A DNA stretch of 64,000 bases. Source: Pseudomonas baltica. Lineage in GTDB: Bacteria; Pseudomonadota; Gammaproteobacteria; Pseudomonadales; Pseudomonadaceae. How positions within the stretch are numbered: the first letter of the stretch is position 1; each line of letters opens with the position of its first letter. The notes under the pieces were generated by a model. That model did no database searches, was not told the origin of the DNA, and saw nothing but the letters and a program-made list of their open reading frames with translations. Both the position numbers and the translations under genes were made by a program. Where the stretch lies: the NCBI RefSeq assembly GCF_031880315.1, contig NZ_CP134771.1:1860001-1924000 (forward strand). The letters are read 5' to 3'. Positions 45,701 to 57,211 of the stretch are shown in pieces.

Positions 45701-48321
45701 ACTGGCAGATGATCGATGCCGGGTTGCCGTGGCCACACACTACTTCGCTGGCCAACCATTTGCTCGACGCGCACATGGGCCAGATGATCGAAACGCACCG
45801 GCGTACGTCTCGCAGCAACGACGCGTTGTATCTGCAGCAGTTCGCACTGGCCAGCGAAAACGTCTTTCACTACATCAAGATGGCGTTGGGCATGGTGCCG
45901 TTCGTGGGCACGGCGGTGGGTCTTTACGACGGTTTCAAGGCGCTTGATCAAAGCATCAAGGCGCTGCTGCGCAAAGACCTGTACGAGGGGCTCGAACAGT
46001 TCGAATCGGTCATGCTGTCGCTTATCGATGCCGCGATGGATCTGCTTCCCGGGGCCGGCATAGCCAATGTTCGGGGTGCCACGCGCCAACGCCAACTGCA
46101 AGGCCTGGCTCGCCAGCCAAGCCTGCTGCACCGACGCTACCTGTCCAGCAGCGCAGCGCAACCGGCGCGGCGCTTCGAAGGCTATGAGTACAACGGCTCG
46201 ATCAATCTATCGGGGCTCGAACCCGCCAATAGCGGCATCTATCGCGCTGTCTACCGACACCCGCAGGGCGATTTCGTCATCAGCCAAGGGCACGTCTACG
46301 CAGTCACCCTGCACGACAGCCCACGCACCTGGCGCCTCAAAGGCAGCTCCAGCAAAACCTACCAGCAACCCATCACCCTGGATGAAAGCGGCCAGTGGAA
46401 TACCCACGGCGCGGTGTATGGCAAATTGGTCAATGGCGGCCTTGCCGGCGGGGGCGGTGTGCTGGGACATCTGGCCGATGGCCTGGAACCGCTTTGGCCT
46501 GCCCCGATTCGCGGCTACCTGCCGGACTGGCTGACTAACCGACTGGAGCATCGCCGCCGCGTATTGCTCGACGCGGTGGAGAGCAGCAAAGATCAGGTGC
46601 AGAGCCAGACCCGCGCTTTGATCGCCCTCAGAGAGCGAATGGAGCGTGCCAGCCCGGCGGACCGCGGCGCAATGCGCGCGCAATTCAACGCGCAATCACT
46701 CAAGCTGCTCGATACCGCCAAGCAGACTCACGGCAAACTGCTTGAAGTCGAGCCCACCCTGACCGGTACCAACGCGCGTAAAGCCCGCGAAGATCTGAGC
46801 TCGCTGGCAGCCACCATCGTGCAGCGTACCGAGCAAGACGTGTATGCCCTCAAGCATTCGATCAACCGTCGCTACGACCAGCTTGACGAGATCCGCGCCG
46901 AGTCCGCGACCCTGCCCTTTGGCGTCGCCCATGTGCGCGCCCACATGGCCTTGTGGGCGCGACGCAAGCAGGTCCGCATCGGCCTGGCGCAGGACGCCGT
47001 GGCCATGGAAGCGCGCATGGCGCAAATGAACGAATGGGAGGCCCGGGTGACCGTCGCGCGCCACCGCAGCGGGGTGATCAACGACGCCACTGCCGTCAGG
47101 GTGAAACACAATCCGTGCATCATGAACGTGCACAAGGCACAGCAATACCTGGAAGCGATCAACCGCTATGACATGCCCGCGTCGGCCGACTGGTTTGCCT
47201 TGATCAATGAAATGAAGCCCCATCGCAACGGTGTGGAGCGTGCACTCGATACACAACTGAGCCTGCCGGACGTAACGCCTGCGCCGAACGTCGAGAGACG
47301 CCGCCAGGTGCTGGAGCAGTGTATCCAGACCTACCGCCAGTATCGAACCGCATTGAATGTCTGGCTCGCGACTTACCCGGCGCTGTTCGACACTGTGCAC
47401 GTCGAGCCCTTGCTCAACGCCCTGCAGGAGCTGACAACCCTCGCTCATGACGGCATTCGCAAGCTGCCGGGGCGAGGCGAATCCTTGCGTCCAGGCAACC
47501 CGCGCGTGCCGGTGGTCCGGCGCTTGTACGAAGTTCAGGACGTCGGCTGGGTTTCAGGTATCGTCGAGCACCCCGACAGCCCGCGCCAGCGCATAACCAT
47601 CACCGGCGCCAATGGCGAAACCGAAGTGCTGATCATAGAGTCCCCCGGGCGGGCGCGACTGGAGCGACAGGCCCCTGCGCCTGCTCGGCAAAATCTGCCG
47701 GACCTGCAGGCAGAGGCCCAGCGCCGGCTGGATGGGCTGGCGCGGTTCATCGACAACATCGAGGGTCACGCGCGCCGCAATGCGTCGCCTCAGGACCTTG
47801 AGGACATGATGAGCATCAAGGCCCGGGACCTGGAGCAACGCGCCACGAATCTGGAGCGCCTGAATGCTGACGATCCACTGGTGGCGACACTGCGCGACCG
47901 AGCCACCGAGCTGTATGCCAAGGGCACGGCGCTGCGCATCGCGCAATGCTTCGCCAGCAAGACACCGACCGAAGGTTACCTGGACTATCTGCTCAGCCAC
48001 GATCAAGTGCAGATCGTACGGATCGATCCGCGCCGAGAGCTGCCGCGCGACGCCGACAATCGTGCGGACTTCATTCAGGAGTACGAAGTACGCGATGTGC
48101 GCACCGTTCCGGCGCGAAGTCTGTGGTTCGCGCACTTCCACTTCGGTAGCAGGAATGCCAGCTTCGAGCAGTTCACCAAGGCCCACCTGAAGCTTCCCGA
48201 GCAGCGCTACAAGGGCCTCAAGTGGCAAGCTGCGCAGGTAGCCGAGGGCATCGATGCCGAGCCGATCTGGCGAGGTAACATCGGCCGTCCATTGGCCACG
48301 CGCCACTTCGCCGATCTGTGA
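42703..48321 (+). CDS. Giant toxin-like protein (1872 residues), dermonecrotic-toxin-like/DUF6543 type
   Basis: By far the largest gene in the window, preceded by GAGAGG. There is no signal peptide. I place it with the Pseudomonas giants annotated as DUF6543/dermonecrotic toxin N-terminal domain, from features such as [14 protein letters not shown] near residues 310-323. Three copies of a module with a [I/L]YLPG-like strand followed by a short helix lie near 233-280 ([14 protein letters not shown]), 527-578 ([17 protein letters not shown]) and 924-971 ([18 protein letters not shown]). Hydrophobic helices that could enter a membrane lie near 1056-1079 ([18 protein letters not shown]) and 1107-1126. 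A glycine-rich hinge ([11 protein letters not shown]) is near 1245. Residues 1280-1450 are mostly coiled coil. A distinct C-terminal domain has [18 protein letters not shown] near 1807. No secretion partner or immunity gene is adjacent. The toxin role is inference. Confidence 0.7.
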   Translation: MTDSIDSTLPARPFDAGPGPIKDPSLFLSASRQWTECRQQLLDLVGAAPGARASLRQLLHAQLALDGDQVGLTYPAGPLDVEDQTPSEQFVSLLELCALVIQQPDLSALNLDAAVSGVADQHPLHGKTALELAQRLKALAPQAFVTSQWDAYWNARAPGTPHARRDLAARHFKTHLHCAYQLSYAQGALTAAELKPLLAVLEAGDSEPLLDNEHVYIETITLLPWGAGSQRLPGALVITHDGHEPTQQLLFLPGQAPALSLFADRNALEAWLLENKHRLWPDASQVFSAVDSIGYGQQEHGIAPLFKELVNCLRNNLINSLYRHNDLPLPQSAREALAAADSFDASRSSQSLLAPAPQLPDAEDRQGAASPFGQLYADLDFAARQASIIQQRDAFEALLGTDYQGDADDPNLLTLKRAIDALSTQQLAALTAARTLVQAQTPQDLYSLRQLPNAAYDELYAARLAGLRAEAEIQQALKQLDSAEAAMIISVLDAPVALHRLDNSVVAATVSVSMTETGGARRSRELDGVLVITRQDVLDDTTANGSLLLYWPGVDGGLQRFASYAALEQMLLKPSLDDDDRHTLTLTPLSGDALAYGLQNQLHRCELRAARLLKQYPSATRAAEQAQALHGLVEKTVHALRVPHHQARETAYAQLLELNRSSALHAQLPGWLATLPQAYRHRLKTLIQHYVPAVQRAQSLLEGDIPLREDFTRARIQQRLRADFGVTGDYTLSLDLPDSVHRVRDPIQGSGAPGVPSKTVLRPSDKRTTFTLEQLALANIDDDLRDRYTFVELHVSGGNEGGRGLLLAGFTYHYLQTLVTALDLSAAYTALIRATFMGTAGEPEFKHQYRRECLRKPIQLALQMQSVYASQRGLLDTRAKAILDIAIDADSPRAWQVDGKRIVLRAALFSAGGVDTGELTATLSGVTFIEEQNSGQTLIYLPDDPTGVYLRHYASLDEAREGLFQLTLDAQIAEYLADRALRGDRAAHLSRLRQAHERNYWQMIDAGLPWPHTTSLANHLLDAHMGQMIETHRRTSRSNDALYLQQFALASENVFHYIKMALGMVPFVGTAVGLYDGFKALDQSIKALLRKDLYEGLEQFESVMLSLIDAAMDLLPGAGIANVRGATRQRQLQGLARQPSLLHRRYLSSSAAQPARRFEGYEYNGSINLSGLEPANSGIYRAVYRHPQGDFVISQGHVYAVTLHDSPRTWRLKGSSSKTYQQPITLDESGQWNTHGAVYGKLVNGGLAGGGGVLGHLADGLEPLWPAPIRGYLPDWLTNRLEHRRRVLLDAVESSKDQVQSQTRALIALRERMERASPADRGAMRAQFNAQSLKLLDTAKQTHGKLLEVEPTLTGTNARKAREDLSSLAATIVQRTEQDVYALKHSINRRYDQLDEIRAESATLPFGVAHVRAHMALWARRKQVRIGLAQDAVAMEARMAQMNEWEARVTVARHRSGVINDATAVRVKHNPCIMNVHKAQQYLEAINRYDMPASADWFALINEMKPHRNGVERALDTQLSLPDVTPAPNVERRRQVLEQCIQTYRQYRTALNVWLATYPALFDTVHVEPLLNALQELTTLAHDGIRKLPGRGESLRPGNPRVPVVRRLYEVQDVGWVSGIVEHPDSPRQRITITGANGETEVLIIESPGRARLERQAPAPARQNLPDLQAEAQRRLDGLARFIDNIEGHARRNASPQDLEDMMSIKARDLEQRATNLERLNADDPLVATLRDRATELYAKGTALRIAQCFASKTPTEGYLDYLLSHDQVQIVRIDPRRELPRDADNRADFIQEYEVRDVRTVPARSLWFAHFHFGSRNASFEQFTKAHLKLPEQRYKGLKWQAAQVAEGIDAEPIWRGNIGRPLATRHFADL

Positions 48322-48357
48322 CACCACGGCCCTGGTGGCAGCACCAGGGCCACTCCC

Positions 48358-50667
48358 TCACGCCAGCTGGCTGCGCAATTGCCGCGCCGCCGCCACCATG
48401 TTCAGCAACGCCGCTTCGGTCTCGGGCCAGGCACGCGTCTTGAGCCCGCAGTCCGGGTTGACCCACAGCCGCTCGGCGGGGATACGTGTGGCCGCCTTGC
48501 TCAGCAGGTTGACCATCTCGGCCGTGTCCGGCACCTGTGGCGAGTGAATATCGTAGACACCGGGGCCGATATCGTTCGGATAGTCGAACGCTTCGAACGC
48601 CTCCAGCAGTTCCATGTCCGAACGCGAAGTCTCGATAGTGATCACATCGGCGTCCATAGCCGCGATCGCCTGGATCACGTCGTTGAATTCGCTGTAGCAC
48701 ATGTGCGTGTGGATCTGCGTGTCGTCACGCACGCCGCTGGCGCATAACCGGAACGCCTCTACCGCCCAATCCAGATAGGCCTGCCATTGCGCACGCCGCA
48801 GCGGCAAGCCTTCACGAAAGGCCGCCTCGTCGATCTGCACGATTTTGATGCCGGCCCGCTCCAGGTCCACCACCTCGTCACGAATCGCCAGCGCCAGCTG
48901 TTGCGCCTGCACCTGGCGGGACACATCTTCGCGCGGGAACGACCACATCAGCAGCGTCACGGGGCCGGTCAGCATGCCCTTCATGACCTTGTCGGTCTGG
49001 CGCTGGGCGTATTCGATCCAGGCCACGGTCATGGGCTGCGGGCGGCTCAGGTCACCGTAGATGATCGCCGGCTTGACGCAACGCGAGCCGTAGCTCTGCA
49101 CCCAGCCGAAACGGGTGAACAGATAGCCGTCCAGTTGCTCGGCGAAATATTCGACCATGTCGTTGCGCTCGGCCTCGCCATGCACCAGCACATCCAGGCC
49201 CAGGCGCTCCTGGACCTGCACCGCGTGGCGGATCTCGCTGTGCATCGCGTCGGTGTAATCGTTGGCCGACAGCTTGCCTTGCTTGAACGCCTGGCGCGCC
49301 AGGCGGATGGCCGAGGTCTGCGGGAACGAGCCGATGGTGGTGGTCGGGAAGGCCGGCAAGTGCAGGCGCGCACGCTGCGCCTCGATACGCTGGGCGAAGG
49401 GCGACTGGCGCTGGCTATCGGCGGCGGTCACCGCTTGCAACCGTGCCTGTACTTCAGGCTTGTGAATACGGGCCGATTGCGCACGGCTGCGCTGCACAGC
49501 GCGGCTGGCGTTCAGGGCTTGCTGCACGTGCGGCGCGTGTGGCGAGTCCAAGGCCTGAGCCAGCACGGCGATTTCGCCACACTTTTGCACGGCAAAGGCG
49601 AGCCAGCCCTTGAGCTCGGCGTCGAGCTTGTCTTCACGCCCCAGATCGACCGGGCTGTGCAGCAACGAGCAGGAGCCCGCCACCCACAGATTGTTGCCGA
49701 AACGCTGGGCAGCCTGCTGCAACAGCCCCAGGGCCTGGTCCAGGTCGCAGCGCCAGACGTTACGGCCATTGACCACACCCAGCGACAGCACTTTATAGCT
49801 GGGCAGGCGATCAAGCACCGCCGGCAGTTGCTCGGCGGCCCGCACCAGATCGACGTGCAGGCCGTCCACCGGAAGCCCGGCGGCGAGCCCCAGGTTGTCT
49901 TCGAGGCCGCTGAAGTAGGTGGCGATGAGCTTTTTGAGCGGCGAGTACTGGAGGATGTGATAGGCGCGCTCGAAGGCGTTTTTCCATTCCTGCGGCAGGT
50001 CGAGGCCAAGAATCGGCTCGTCGATCTGCACCCATTCCACGCCTTGGCGAGCCAGCCGGCTGAGGATCTCGCCATATACCGGCAGCAGGCGCTCGAGCAG
50101 GTCGAGTTTGTCGAATTCAGCGCCCTTGGCCTTGCCCAGCCACAAGTAGGTCAGCGGGCCGATCAGCACCGGTTTGACCTTGTGGCCCAGCGCCAGCGCT
50201 TCGTCGACCTCCTCGAAGAGTTGATCCCAACTGAGCACAAAGCGCTGCTGCGCGCTGAATTCCGGGACCAGGTAGTGATAGTTGGTGTCGAACCACTTGG
50301 TGAGTTCCTGAGCGTATTGGCCCTTGCCCGCTTCACCTGCGCAGCAGGTGCTGGCGCCACGGGCCATGGCGAACAGCGTATCGAGGGTCGGCCGGCCGTC
50401 GGCACCCTTGAGCGTGGCGAAACGTTCAGGGATGACACCCAGGGCCAGCGAGTGGCCGAGAACCTGGTCGTACCAGGCGAAATCCCCTACAGGCAGCAAC
50501 TCGATGCCTGCATCCTTTTGCACTTGCCAGTGGCGAGCACGCAGTTCACGGCCGACGGCGTGCAGGCTGGCCTGGTCGAGATCGCCCTTCCAATAGGCCT
50601 CTTGGGCTTTCTTGAGTTCGCGGTCGGCGCCGATGCGCGGAAATCCGAGGTTGTGGGCCAATGCCAT
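48358..50667 (-). CDS. metE: Cobalamin-independent methionine synthase
   Basis: The 769-residue enzyme transfers methyl from 5-methyltetrahydropteroyl-triglutamate to homocysteine. It has the two-barrel structure: an N-terminal repeat ([22 protein letters not shown]) and a catalytic C-terminal barrel from about residue 430 ([12 protein letters not shown]). The zinc ligands lie in HTHMCYSEF near 650 (His, Cys) and [10 protein letters not shown] near 735 (Cys). The start was set at the ATG at 50667, giving the family opening and length; the open frame upstream is leader. It is divergent from metR, its expected activator. Confidence 0.97.
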   Translation of the reverse strand: MALAHNLGFPRIGADRELKKAQEAYWKGDLDQASLHAVGRELRARHWQVQKDAGIELLPVGDFAWYDQVLGHSLALGVIPERFATLKGADGRPTLDTLFAMARGASTCCAGEAGKGQYAQELTKWFDTNYHYLVPEFSAQQRFVLSWDQLFEEVDEALALGHKVKPVLIGPLTYLWLGKAKGAEFDKLDLLERLLPVYGEILSRLARQGVEWVQIDEPILGLDLPQEWKNAFERAYHILQYSPLKKLIATYFSGLEDNLGLAAGLPVDGLHVDLVRAAEQLPAVLDRLPSYKVLSLGVVNGRNVWRCDLDQALGLLQQAAQRFGNNLWVAGSCSLLHSPVDLGREDKLDAELKGWLAFAVQKCGEIAVLAQALDSPHAPHVQQALNASRAVQRSRAQSARIHKPEVQARLQAVTAADSQRQSPFAQRIEAQRARLHLPAFPTTTIGSFPQTSAIRLARQAFKQGKLSANDYTDAMHSEIRHAVQVQERLGLDVLVHGEAERNDMVEYFAEQLDGYLFTRFGWVQSYGSRCVKPAIIYGDLSRPQPMTVAWIEYAQRQTDKVMKGMLTGPVTLLMWSFPREDVSRQVQAQQLALAIRDEVVDLERAGIKIVQIDEAAFREGLPLRRAQWQAYLDWAVEAFRLCASGVRDDTQIHTHMCYSEFNDVIQAIAAMDADVITIETSRSDMELLEAFEAFDYPNDIGPGVYDIHSPQVPDTAEMVNLLSKAATRIPAERLWVNPDCGLKTRAWPETEAALLNMVAAARQLRSQLA

Positions 50668-50776
50668 GAGGTGTGTGCTCCCTGTAAAAGATGGCGCCAT
50701 TGTCGACAGGGAAGGCAACATGAGACAAACTCAATAAATTCGCTTTCATCACAAGTATCATTCATGGAGCACGACG

Positions 50777-51694
50777 GTGCTGGAAATTCGTCACCTCAAG
50801 ACCCTGCACGCCCTGCGCGAGTCCGATAGCCTGGTTGAAGCCGCCGAGCGCCTGCATCTGACACAGTCGGCGTTGTCTCATCAGTTCAAGGAGCTGGAGG
50901 AGCGCCTGGGCATGCCGCTATTCATGCGCAAGACCAAGCCCATCCGTTTTACCAGCGCCGGCCTGCGCCTGCTGCAACTGGCCGATGCTGCGTTGCCCTT
51001 GCTACGCGGCGCTGAACGGGATATCGCGCGGCTCGCGGGCGGCACCGCCGGACGCCTGCACATGGCGATCGAGTGCCACAGTTGCTTCCAGTGGCTGATG
51101 CCGACCATCGATCAATTTCGCGACGCCTGGCCCGAGGTCGAGCTCGATCTGGCCTCGGGTTTCGCCTTCGCGCCGCTCCCAGCCCTGGCCCGCGGCGACC
51201 TGGACCTGGTGGTGACTTCCGACCCGGTGGAACTGGCCGGTATCACCTACGTGCCACTGTTCACGTACGAGGCCATGCTGGCGGTGGCCAACCAGCACCC
51301 GTTGGCCACCAAGCCGTTTATCGTGCCCGAGGACCTGGCCAGCGAGACGCTGATCACTTATCCCGTGGAACGGGATCGCCTGGATATCTTCACGCGGTTC
51401 CTTGAGCCTGCCGACGTCGAACCCGGGCAAGTGCGCACGGCCGAGCTGACGGTGATGATGATGCAGCTGGTGGCCAGCGGTCGCGGCGTGTGCGGCATGC
51501 CGCATTGGGCACTGCACGAATACAGCTCGCGCGGCTATGTGAAGGCCAAGCGCCTGGGCGACAAGGGCCTGTTCGCGACATTGTATGCGGCGGTGCGCAC
51601 CGACATGCTCGATGCGCCATACATGCGCGACTTTTTGCTGACCGCCAAGGACACCTCGTTCTCGACCCTGGATGGGGTCAGCGCGGCGCGGTGA
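50777..51694 (+). CDS. metR: LysR-type regulator MetR
   Basis: The 305-residue LysR regulator starts with GTG. The winged helix-turn-helix is at residues 1-60 (LEIRHLKTLHALRESDSLVEAAERL, LTQSALSHQFKELE). The effector domain is at 90-295, with MAIECHSCFQWLMPTI near 95-110, the MetR-type homocysteine pocket region. Divergent position to metE, with 109 bases between the starts, is the classic metE/metR layout, where homocysteine stimulates metE activation. I did not find a perfect TGAA-N5-TTCA box in the gap; TGAAAGCGAATTTA on the minus strand is the nearest. Confidence 0.95.
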   Translation: MLEIRHLKTLHALRESDSLVEAAERLHLTQSALSHQFKELEERLGMPLFMRKTKPIRFTSAGLRLLQLADAALPLLRGAERDIARLAGGTAGRLHMAIECHSCFQWLMPTIDQFRDAWPEVELDLASGFAFAPLPALARGDLDLVVTSDPVELAGITYVPLFTYEAMLAVANQHPLATKPFIVPEDLASETLITYPVERDRLDIFTRFLEPADVEPGQVRTAELTVMMMQLVASGRGVCGMPHWALHEYSSRGYVKAKRLGDKGLFATLYAAVRTDMLDAPYMRDFLLTAKDTSFSTLDGVSAAR

Positions 51695-51702
51695 TTGCCT
51701 GC

Positions 51703-52122
51703 TCAGGCGCTGCGCTGGGCCTGGGCGAATTCGCGCTGCAACGGCAGGATCAGGTCGCGGGTCAGCGGCGCCAGTTCGAGAGGCTCGACCTGGTCGATAT
51801 CGACCCAGCGCGCCTCTTCGATTTCGGCGGCGGGCTGCACGGCCGCGACGCTGTGCACCCGAAACAGCTCGCAGCACACCTCGAATCCCGGCTCGTTGGC
51901 GGCCGGGGCACTGAACTGGCCAAGGTACTCGGCCTGTTGAGTGTCGATACTCAGCCCCAATTCTTCGAACAGCTCACGGGCCAAGGCTTCGACGGGCTGT
52001 TCGTGAGCCTCGATCTTGCCGCCGGGCTGCATGAAGGCCGTGGTGCCACGCTTGCGCACCAGCAGGGTTTGTCCTTGGGCGTCGAGCAGCAAAGCGGCGG
52101 CGATATGAATGATCTTCGACAT
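51703..52122 (-). CDS. NUDIX hydrolase
   Basis: The 139-residue protein has a complete Nudix box G-x5-E-x7-RE-x2-EE-x-G near residues 34-56 (GKIEAHE, then RELFEELG), which binds metal and cleaves a nucleoside-diphosphate-linked compound. Opening IIHIAAALLLDAQGQTLLVRKRG is typical of housecleaning members. The ATG at 52122 begins MSKIIHI; longer frames run into a repeat region. Convergent with metR, 8 bases apart. The substrate cannot be told. Confidence 0.88.
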   Translation of the reverse strand: MSKIIHIAAALLLDAQGQTLLVRKRGTTAFMQPGGKIEAHEQPVEALARELFEELGLSIDTQQAEYLGQFSAPAANEPGFEVCCELFRVHSVAAVQPAAEIEEARWVDIDQVEPLELAPLTRDLILPLQREFAQAQRSA

Positions 52123-52297
52123 GGCGGTTTCGTCCTGAATACAGGCGGCGCAGGATCGCATGAGGGGCCCCGACCGCCAAGGCCGTTGCCAGATATTTGC
52201 TGAACGGCGGTGGCCAGGCCAGTGGTGGCGCCCCTACGGCAACGGCAACAGCAACGGCAGAAGACTATTGGCGGTGGCTTGAGGGTTGTGTACGGGC

Positions 52298-52509
52298 CCT
52301 TTGCTGCGGGCCTGTGCGGCTCGCCCTGTCCATTGGCCCTTCGCCTAGGCTCATGGTACCCGCGTGCAGACACCTGAAGAGAGGGCACGGCGCAGTGGGC
52401 CATCCATGGCCCAACGCGCCTGACCCGGCATCCTGCCGGGATCTCCCTCTCTTCAGGCGCCTGCACGCGGCCTGCTGGAGGGGCGATCCACACAGGCCCG
52501 CAGCAAAGG
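52298..52509. repeat. Nested inverted-repeat element A (cloverleaf-like)
   Basis: Outer arms 52298-52316 and 52491-52509 are 19 bp, exact. Inner arms 52361-52385 and 52445-52469 match at 23 of 25 bases. Two small hairpins lie inside: 52397-52412 (GGGCCAT/ATGGCCC) and 52424-52440 (CCCGGCA/TGCCGGG). Folded single strands would form a stem with a bulge and a three-way junction. Open frames across it are byproducts of its GC content. Confidence 0.85.
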
Positions 52510-52574
52510 ACCAGCCGAGATTTGAGGTGCATGGAGCAGCTTTGAAAAGCTGAACAGACGCCACAAATATCACC

Positions 52575-52799
52575 GTTCTGCTTTCGAGCCGGCCTTGGGG
52601 TCGCGGCCCCTTCCAGCAGGCCGCGCTTCGACGTGCTGGCGAGGGGATAGCCGGCATGGATGCCGGCTAAGCCCCGTTGGGCCACGGAAGGCCCATCGGG
52701 GCGTGCCCCTCGCCAGTGCGTCGAAGCGCGGGAACCCCGAGCGTCAGCGAGGGGCCAATGGCGGGGGCCGCGACCCCAAGGCCGGCTCGAAAGCAGAAC
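52575..52799. repeat. Nested inverted-repeat element B (cloverleaf-like)
   Basis: Outer arms 52575-52610 and 52764-52799 are 36 bp, exact. Inner arms 52622-52646 and 52706-52730 match at 23 of 25 bases. Inside are a 9-bp hairpin at 52649-52668 (AGCCGGCAT/ATGCCGGCT) and a 13-base hairpin at 52671-52702 with one mismatch. It has the same plan as element A, 65 bases away, but a different sequence. It ends 86 bases before the lhr start. Confidence 0.9.
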
Positions 52800-52885
52800 C
52801 ACCCCGATCCCAAAGCACAGCAACCACCCGAGCAATCCGACGAACAACCTTGCAGCCACCCAACTCACCCCCCATTAATCATCAC

Positions 52886-55800
52886 ATGAACGCCCCCCTC
52901 AACACCGCCCCGCTCCCGGGCTTCCATCCTGCGGTCCAGGCCTGGTTCAACCAGCGGTTCCCGGCACTGACGCCCGCCCAAGCGCAGGCCTGGCCGTTGA
53001 TCCAGAGCGGCCAGTCGACGCTGATCGCTGCCCCGACCGGTTCCGGCAAGACCCTCACCGCCTTCCTCGCCGTGCTCGACGAGTTGATCCGTGACGGCCT
53101 GGCTCACGACGGCAAGCTGCCCGAGCAAACGTTCGTGGTGTATATCTCGCCACTCAAGGCGTTATCCAACGATATCCAGATCAATCTGCAGGCCCCGCTG
53201 CAAGGCATCAGCGAACAACTGCAGCGCATGGGCCTGCCGCCGGTGCCGATCAGCACTGCCGTACGTACCGGCGACACCCCGCAAAAAGACCGCGCCGCCA
53301 TGCGCAAACGCGCCCCGCATATCGTCGTTACCACGCCCGAGTCACTGTACGTGCTGCTCGGCTCGGACAGCGGTCGACAGATGCTCGCCAGCACCCATAC
53401 GGTGATCGTCGATGAAATCCACGCCATCGCCGCCAGCAAACGCGGCAGCCATCTGGCGCTGAGCCTGGAGCGGCTGCAAGCGCTCTGCCAACGACCGCTG
53501 CGGCGGATTGGCCTGTCGGCCACGCAAAAGCCGATCGAGGCGGTATCGCGCTTCCTTGCAGGCAGCCAACGCGCGTGCGCCATCGTCGATATCGGCCACG
53601 CCCGGCCCCGGGACCTGGGCATCGAAGTGCCGCCAGTCGAGCTTGGCGCGGTCATGGCCAACGACGTCTGGGAGCTGGTCTACAACCGCCTGGCCGAGCT
53701 GGTGAACGAGCATCGCACCACCCTGGTGTTCGTCAATACGCGGCGTCTGGCCGAACGCTTGACCCGCCACCTCAGTGATCGCCTGGGCCGTGACGTGGTG
53801 GCTGCCCACCACGGCAGCCTGGCCAAGGAACAACGCCTGGATGCCGAACAACGCCTCAAGCGCGGCGACTTGCGCGTGCTGGTGGCCACCGCGTCGCTGG
53901 AGCTGGGGATCGACATCGGCGAAGTCGACCTGGTGTGCCAGATCGCTTCGCCACGCTCGATCTCGGCCTTTTTGCAACGGGTCGGTCGCTCCGGGCACTA
54001 CGTCGGCGGCACGCCCAAGGGCCGACTGTTCGCCACCTCCCGCGACGACCTGATCGAATGCGCAGCGCTACTGGACTGCATTCAGCGCGGCGAACTGGAC
54101 GTACTGCACATACCCGAAGCGCCACTGGACGTGCTGGCCCAGCAGATCATCGCTGAAGTCAGCTGCCAGGAGTGGCCCGAGCAGGCGCTGCTGCAACTGT
54201 TCCGTAACGCCACGCCCTTTCGCGACGTCAAGGAAGCTGACTATCAAGCACTGCTGGCGATGCTTGCCGAGGGCTACAGCGGTCGCCAAGGCGTGCGTAG
54301 CGCCTATCTGCACCGCGATGCCGTCAGCGGCCTGCTGCGCGGGCGACGCGGCAGCAAACTGACCGCCGTCACCAGCGGCGGCACTATTCCCGACAACGCC
54401 GACTACAGCGTGATCCTCGAGCCCCATGCTCTGAATATCGGCAGCGTCAACGAAGACTTCGCGGTCGAAAGCATCGCCGGCGATATCTTCCAGCTCGGCA
54501 ACACCTCCTATCGCATCCTGCGCATCGAGACCGGCCGAGTGCGGGTCGAAGATGCCCAGGGCATGCCGCCCAATATCCCCTTCTGGCTGGGTGAAGCACC
54601 TGGGCGCAGCGCCGAATTGTCGCTGTCGGTGGCGCGCCTGCAAGGGGCTATCGACGAACGCCTGCACGCCAGCGCGGGCAAACTGGCGCCAGTCGTCGAC
54701 TGGCTGTGCCAGACACTGGGCCTGAACCCGGCCAGCGCCGAGCAACTGGTCGACTACCTGGCCCGCACGCGTTTGGCACTGGGCGCGCTGCCGTCGCAAC
54801 AGACACTGATCATGGAGCGTTTTTTCGACGAGTCCGGCGGTACCCAGTTGATCATCCACACGCCGTTCGGCAGTCGCGTCAACCGCGCCTGGGGCCTGGC
54901 CTTGCGCAAGCGTTTCTGCCGCACCTTCAATTTCGAGCTGCAGGCGGCGGCCAGTGAAGACGCCATCGTGCTGTCGCTGTCGACTACCCACAGCTTCGAG
55001 CTGGACGATATCTGGCACTATCTGCACAGCGCCACAGCGGAGCAGATCCTTATTCAGGCGGTGCTCGATGCGCCGCTGTTCGGCGTGCGTTGGCGCTGGA
55101 ACGCCGGCACCGCCCTGGCGCTGCCGCGCTATGCCGGGGGCCGCAAAGTGGCGCCGCAGATCCAGCGAATGAAAAGCGAGGACCTGATCGCCACAGTGTT
55201 CCCGGATCAGATCGCCTGCCTGGAAAACATCGTCGGCGAGCGCGACGTGCCGGACCATCCGCTGGTCAAGCAGACCCTCGACGACTGTCTGCACGAGGCC
55301 ATGGACAGCGACGCCTGGCTGGCCTTGCTGCGGCGCATGGAGCAAGGCCAGGTGCGCTTGCTCAGCCGTGATTTGCCGGCGCCATCGCCCCTGGCTGCGG
55401 CGATTCTCAATGCCCGGCCCTACGCCTTCCTCGATGACGCGCCGCTGGAGGAGCGCCGCACCCAGGCCGCACCCAGGCCGTGCTCAGTCGGCGCTGGAGC
55501 GATCCGGAAGCGGCCGATGATCTCGGCGCGCTGGACGCCCAGGCGATCGAGGATGTCTGCCTTCAGGCATGGCCTGACCCCACCCGCGCCGATGAGATGC
55601 ACGAGGCACTGATGCAGTTGGCGGTGATCGAGCAAGCCGAGGTCGATGTGCAGCCCTTCTGGCAAGGCTGGCTCGAACAACTGGCCGGCCAGGGCCGGGC
55701 GATGTGGGTGCAGGCCGGCGAGCGGCGGCTGTGGTTCGCTCGCGAGCGCCTGACCTGTGTACAGGCGGTCTATCCGTCGATGACCCCGGCGTTACCGGCA

Positions 55801-57189
55801 CTGGCAGGTTTCGATCAACCCTGGGAGAGCGATGGCGCACGGGTCGAATTGCTTCGCGCGCGCCTCAGCGGTTGCGGGCCCATGTTGCTGGGGGATATCT
55901 GCCGGCCACTGGCCCTGATGCCGAACGAGGTCGAACAGGCGTTGGCGGTGCTGGAGGGTGAAGGCTACGTATTGCGTGGGCAGTTCCGGCCCGGTGTACG
56001 TGATACCCAGTGGTGCGAACGGCACTTGCTGGCGCGCATTCATCGCTACACGGTCAAGCGCCTGCGTCAGGAAATAGAGCCCGTGGCGCTGCAGGATTTC
56101 ATGCGTTTCCTGTTCGATTGGCAGCACCTGTCCAGCGCCACACGCCTGCAGGGCCCGGCGGCCTTGAGCGCGGTGCTGCAGCAATTCGAAGGCTTCAGCG
56201 CCCCCGCTGGCGCCTGGGAGAGCGAGCTGTTGCCCAGCAGGGTGAAGGGTTACGCGCTGACCTGGCTGGACGATGCCTGCCGCTCCGGCAAGACCGTATG
56301 GACCCGCCTCGGCGGCCGCGCCGGAGCCGGCAATACTTTGCGCAGCACGCCCATCGTCCTGCTGCCGCGCGCTCAGGTCGGCCTCTGGCGCAGCCTCGAC
56401 AGCGCCCCTGTAGCGAGAGGGCTCGATGCCGAAAAGCCGTCAGCACCAGAGATATCCCTGCGCGCGCAGAAAGTCCTCGACGTGCTCGCCGACCAAGGCG
56501 CGCTGTTTTTCGATGAACTGAGCAGCGAGGCCCATCTGCTGCGCAGCGAACTGGAAAACGCCCTGCAGGAGCTGGTCGCCGCCGGCCAGGTGAATGCCGA
56601 CAGTTTCGCCGGCTTGCGCGCGTTGATCACGCCAACGAGCAAACGCCAGGCGCACAGCAGCCGCCGCGGCCGCGGGGCGTTTGTCGGCGGCATGGATGAT
56701 GCCGGACGTTGGGCCTTGCTGCGCAAACCCAGCGCAGGCCAGGCGCGCGATGAGGTTCTGGAACATGTCGCCATGACCCTGCTGCGGCGCTATGGCGTGG
56801 TGTTCTGGCGCTTGCTGGAGCGTGAGGCCGCTTGGCTGCCGAGTTGGCGTGAACTGCTGCGCACCCTGCACCGTCTGGAAGCCCGGGGCGAGATCCGCGG
56901 CGGGCGCTTCGTCAGTGGCCTGGCAGGTGAGCAATTCGCCCTGCCCGAAGCCATACCGTTGCTGCGCGAAGTGCGCAAACGGCCTATGGACGGTGGGTTG
57001 GTGACCGTCAGCGCAGTGGACCCGCTGAATCTGGTCGGCACCTTGTTGCCGGGCAGCAAGGTGCCCGCGATCAGCGGCAACCGCCTGGTCTACCGTGATG
57101 GCATCCCGGCGGCAGCGATGATCGCGGGCAAACCGCACTACTGGATAGCGCAGGACCCCGCGTTGCGCGAGGCCCTGATTCGTCGCTAG
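52886..57189 (+). pseudogene. lhr: Long Lhr-type helicase gene broken by an 11-bp duplication
   Basis: The first frame (52886-55612) gives a superfamily 2 helicase: Walker A APTGSGKT near residues 48-55, DEIHA near 175-179, LSATQKP near 210, [12 protein letters not shown] near 333-344 and [12 protein letters not shown] near 361-372, then Lhr-core winged helices. After LEERRTQA near residue 861 it leaves frame and ends in unrelated arginine-rich text. The second frame (55480-57189) carries the missing C-terminal third ([14 protein letters not shown] to PALREALIRR). Removing one copy of the tandem duplication at 55456-55477 joins them into 1430 residues, the normal length of long Lhr. A shortened protein with the full helicase core could still be made. 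Lhr acts in DNA repair and helix unwinding. Confidence 0.9.
55456..55477. repeat. 11-bp tandem duplication that shifts the lhr frame
   Basis: CCGCACCCAGG occurs twice in direct succession. Eleven bases shift the frame; one copy restores [12 protein letters not shown] across the junction. Confidence 0.95.
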
Positions 57190-57211
57190 TCGCACCGACG
57201 GTTGTCACTGC

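Noticed and set aside
48787..50829. 680-codon plus-strand frame
   Set aside because: Antisense to metE, whose zinc and substrate motifs are complete.
51951..52868. 305-codon minus-strand frame with cysteine- and arginine-rich text
   Set aside because: Crosses the two inverted-repeat elements and the NUDIX gene out of frame. The text comes from the repeats themselves.
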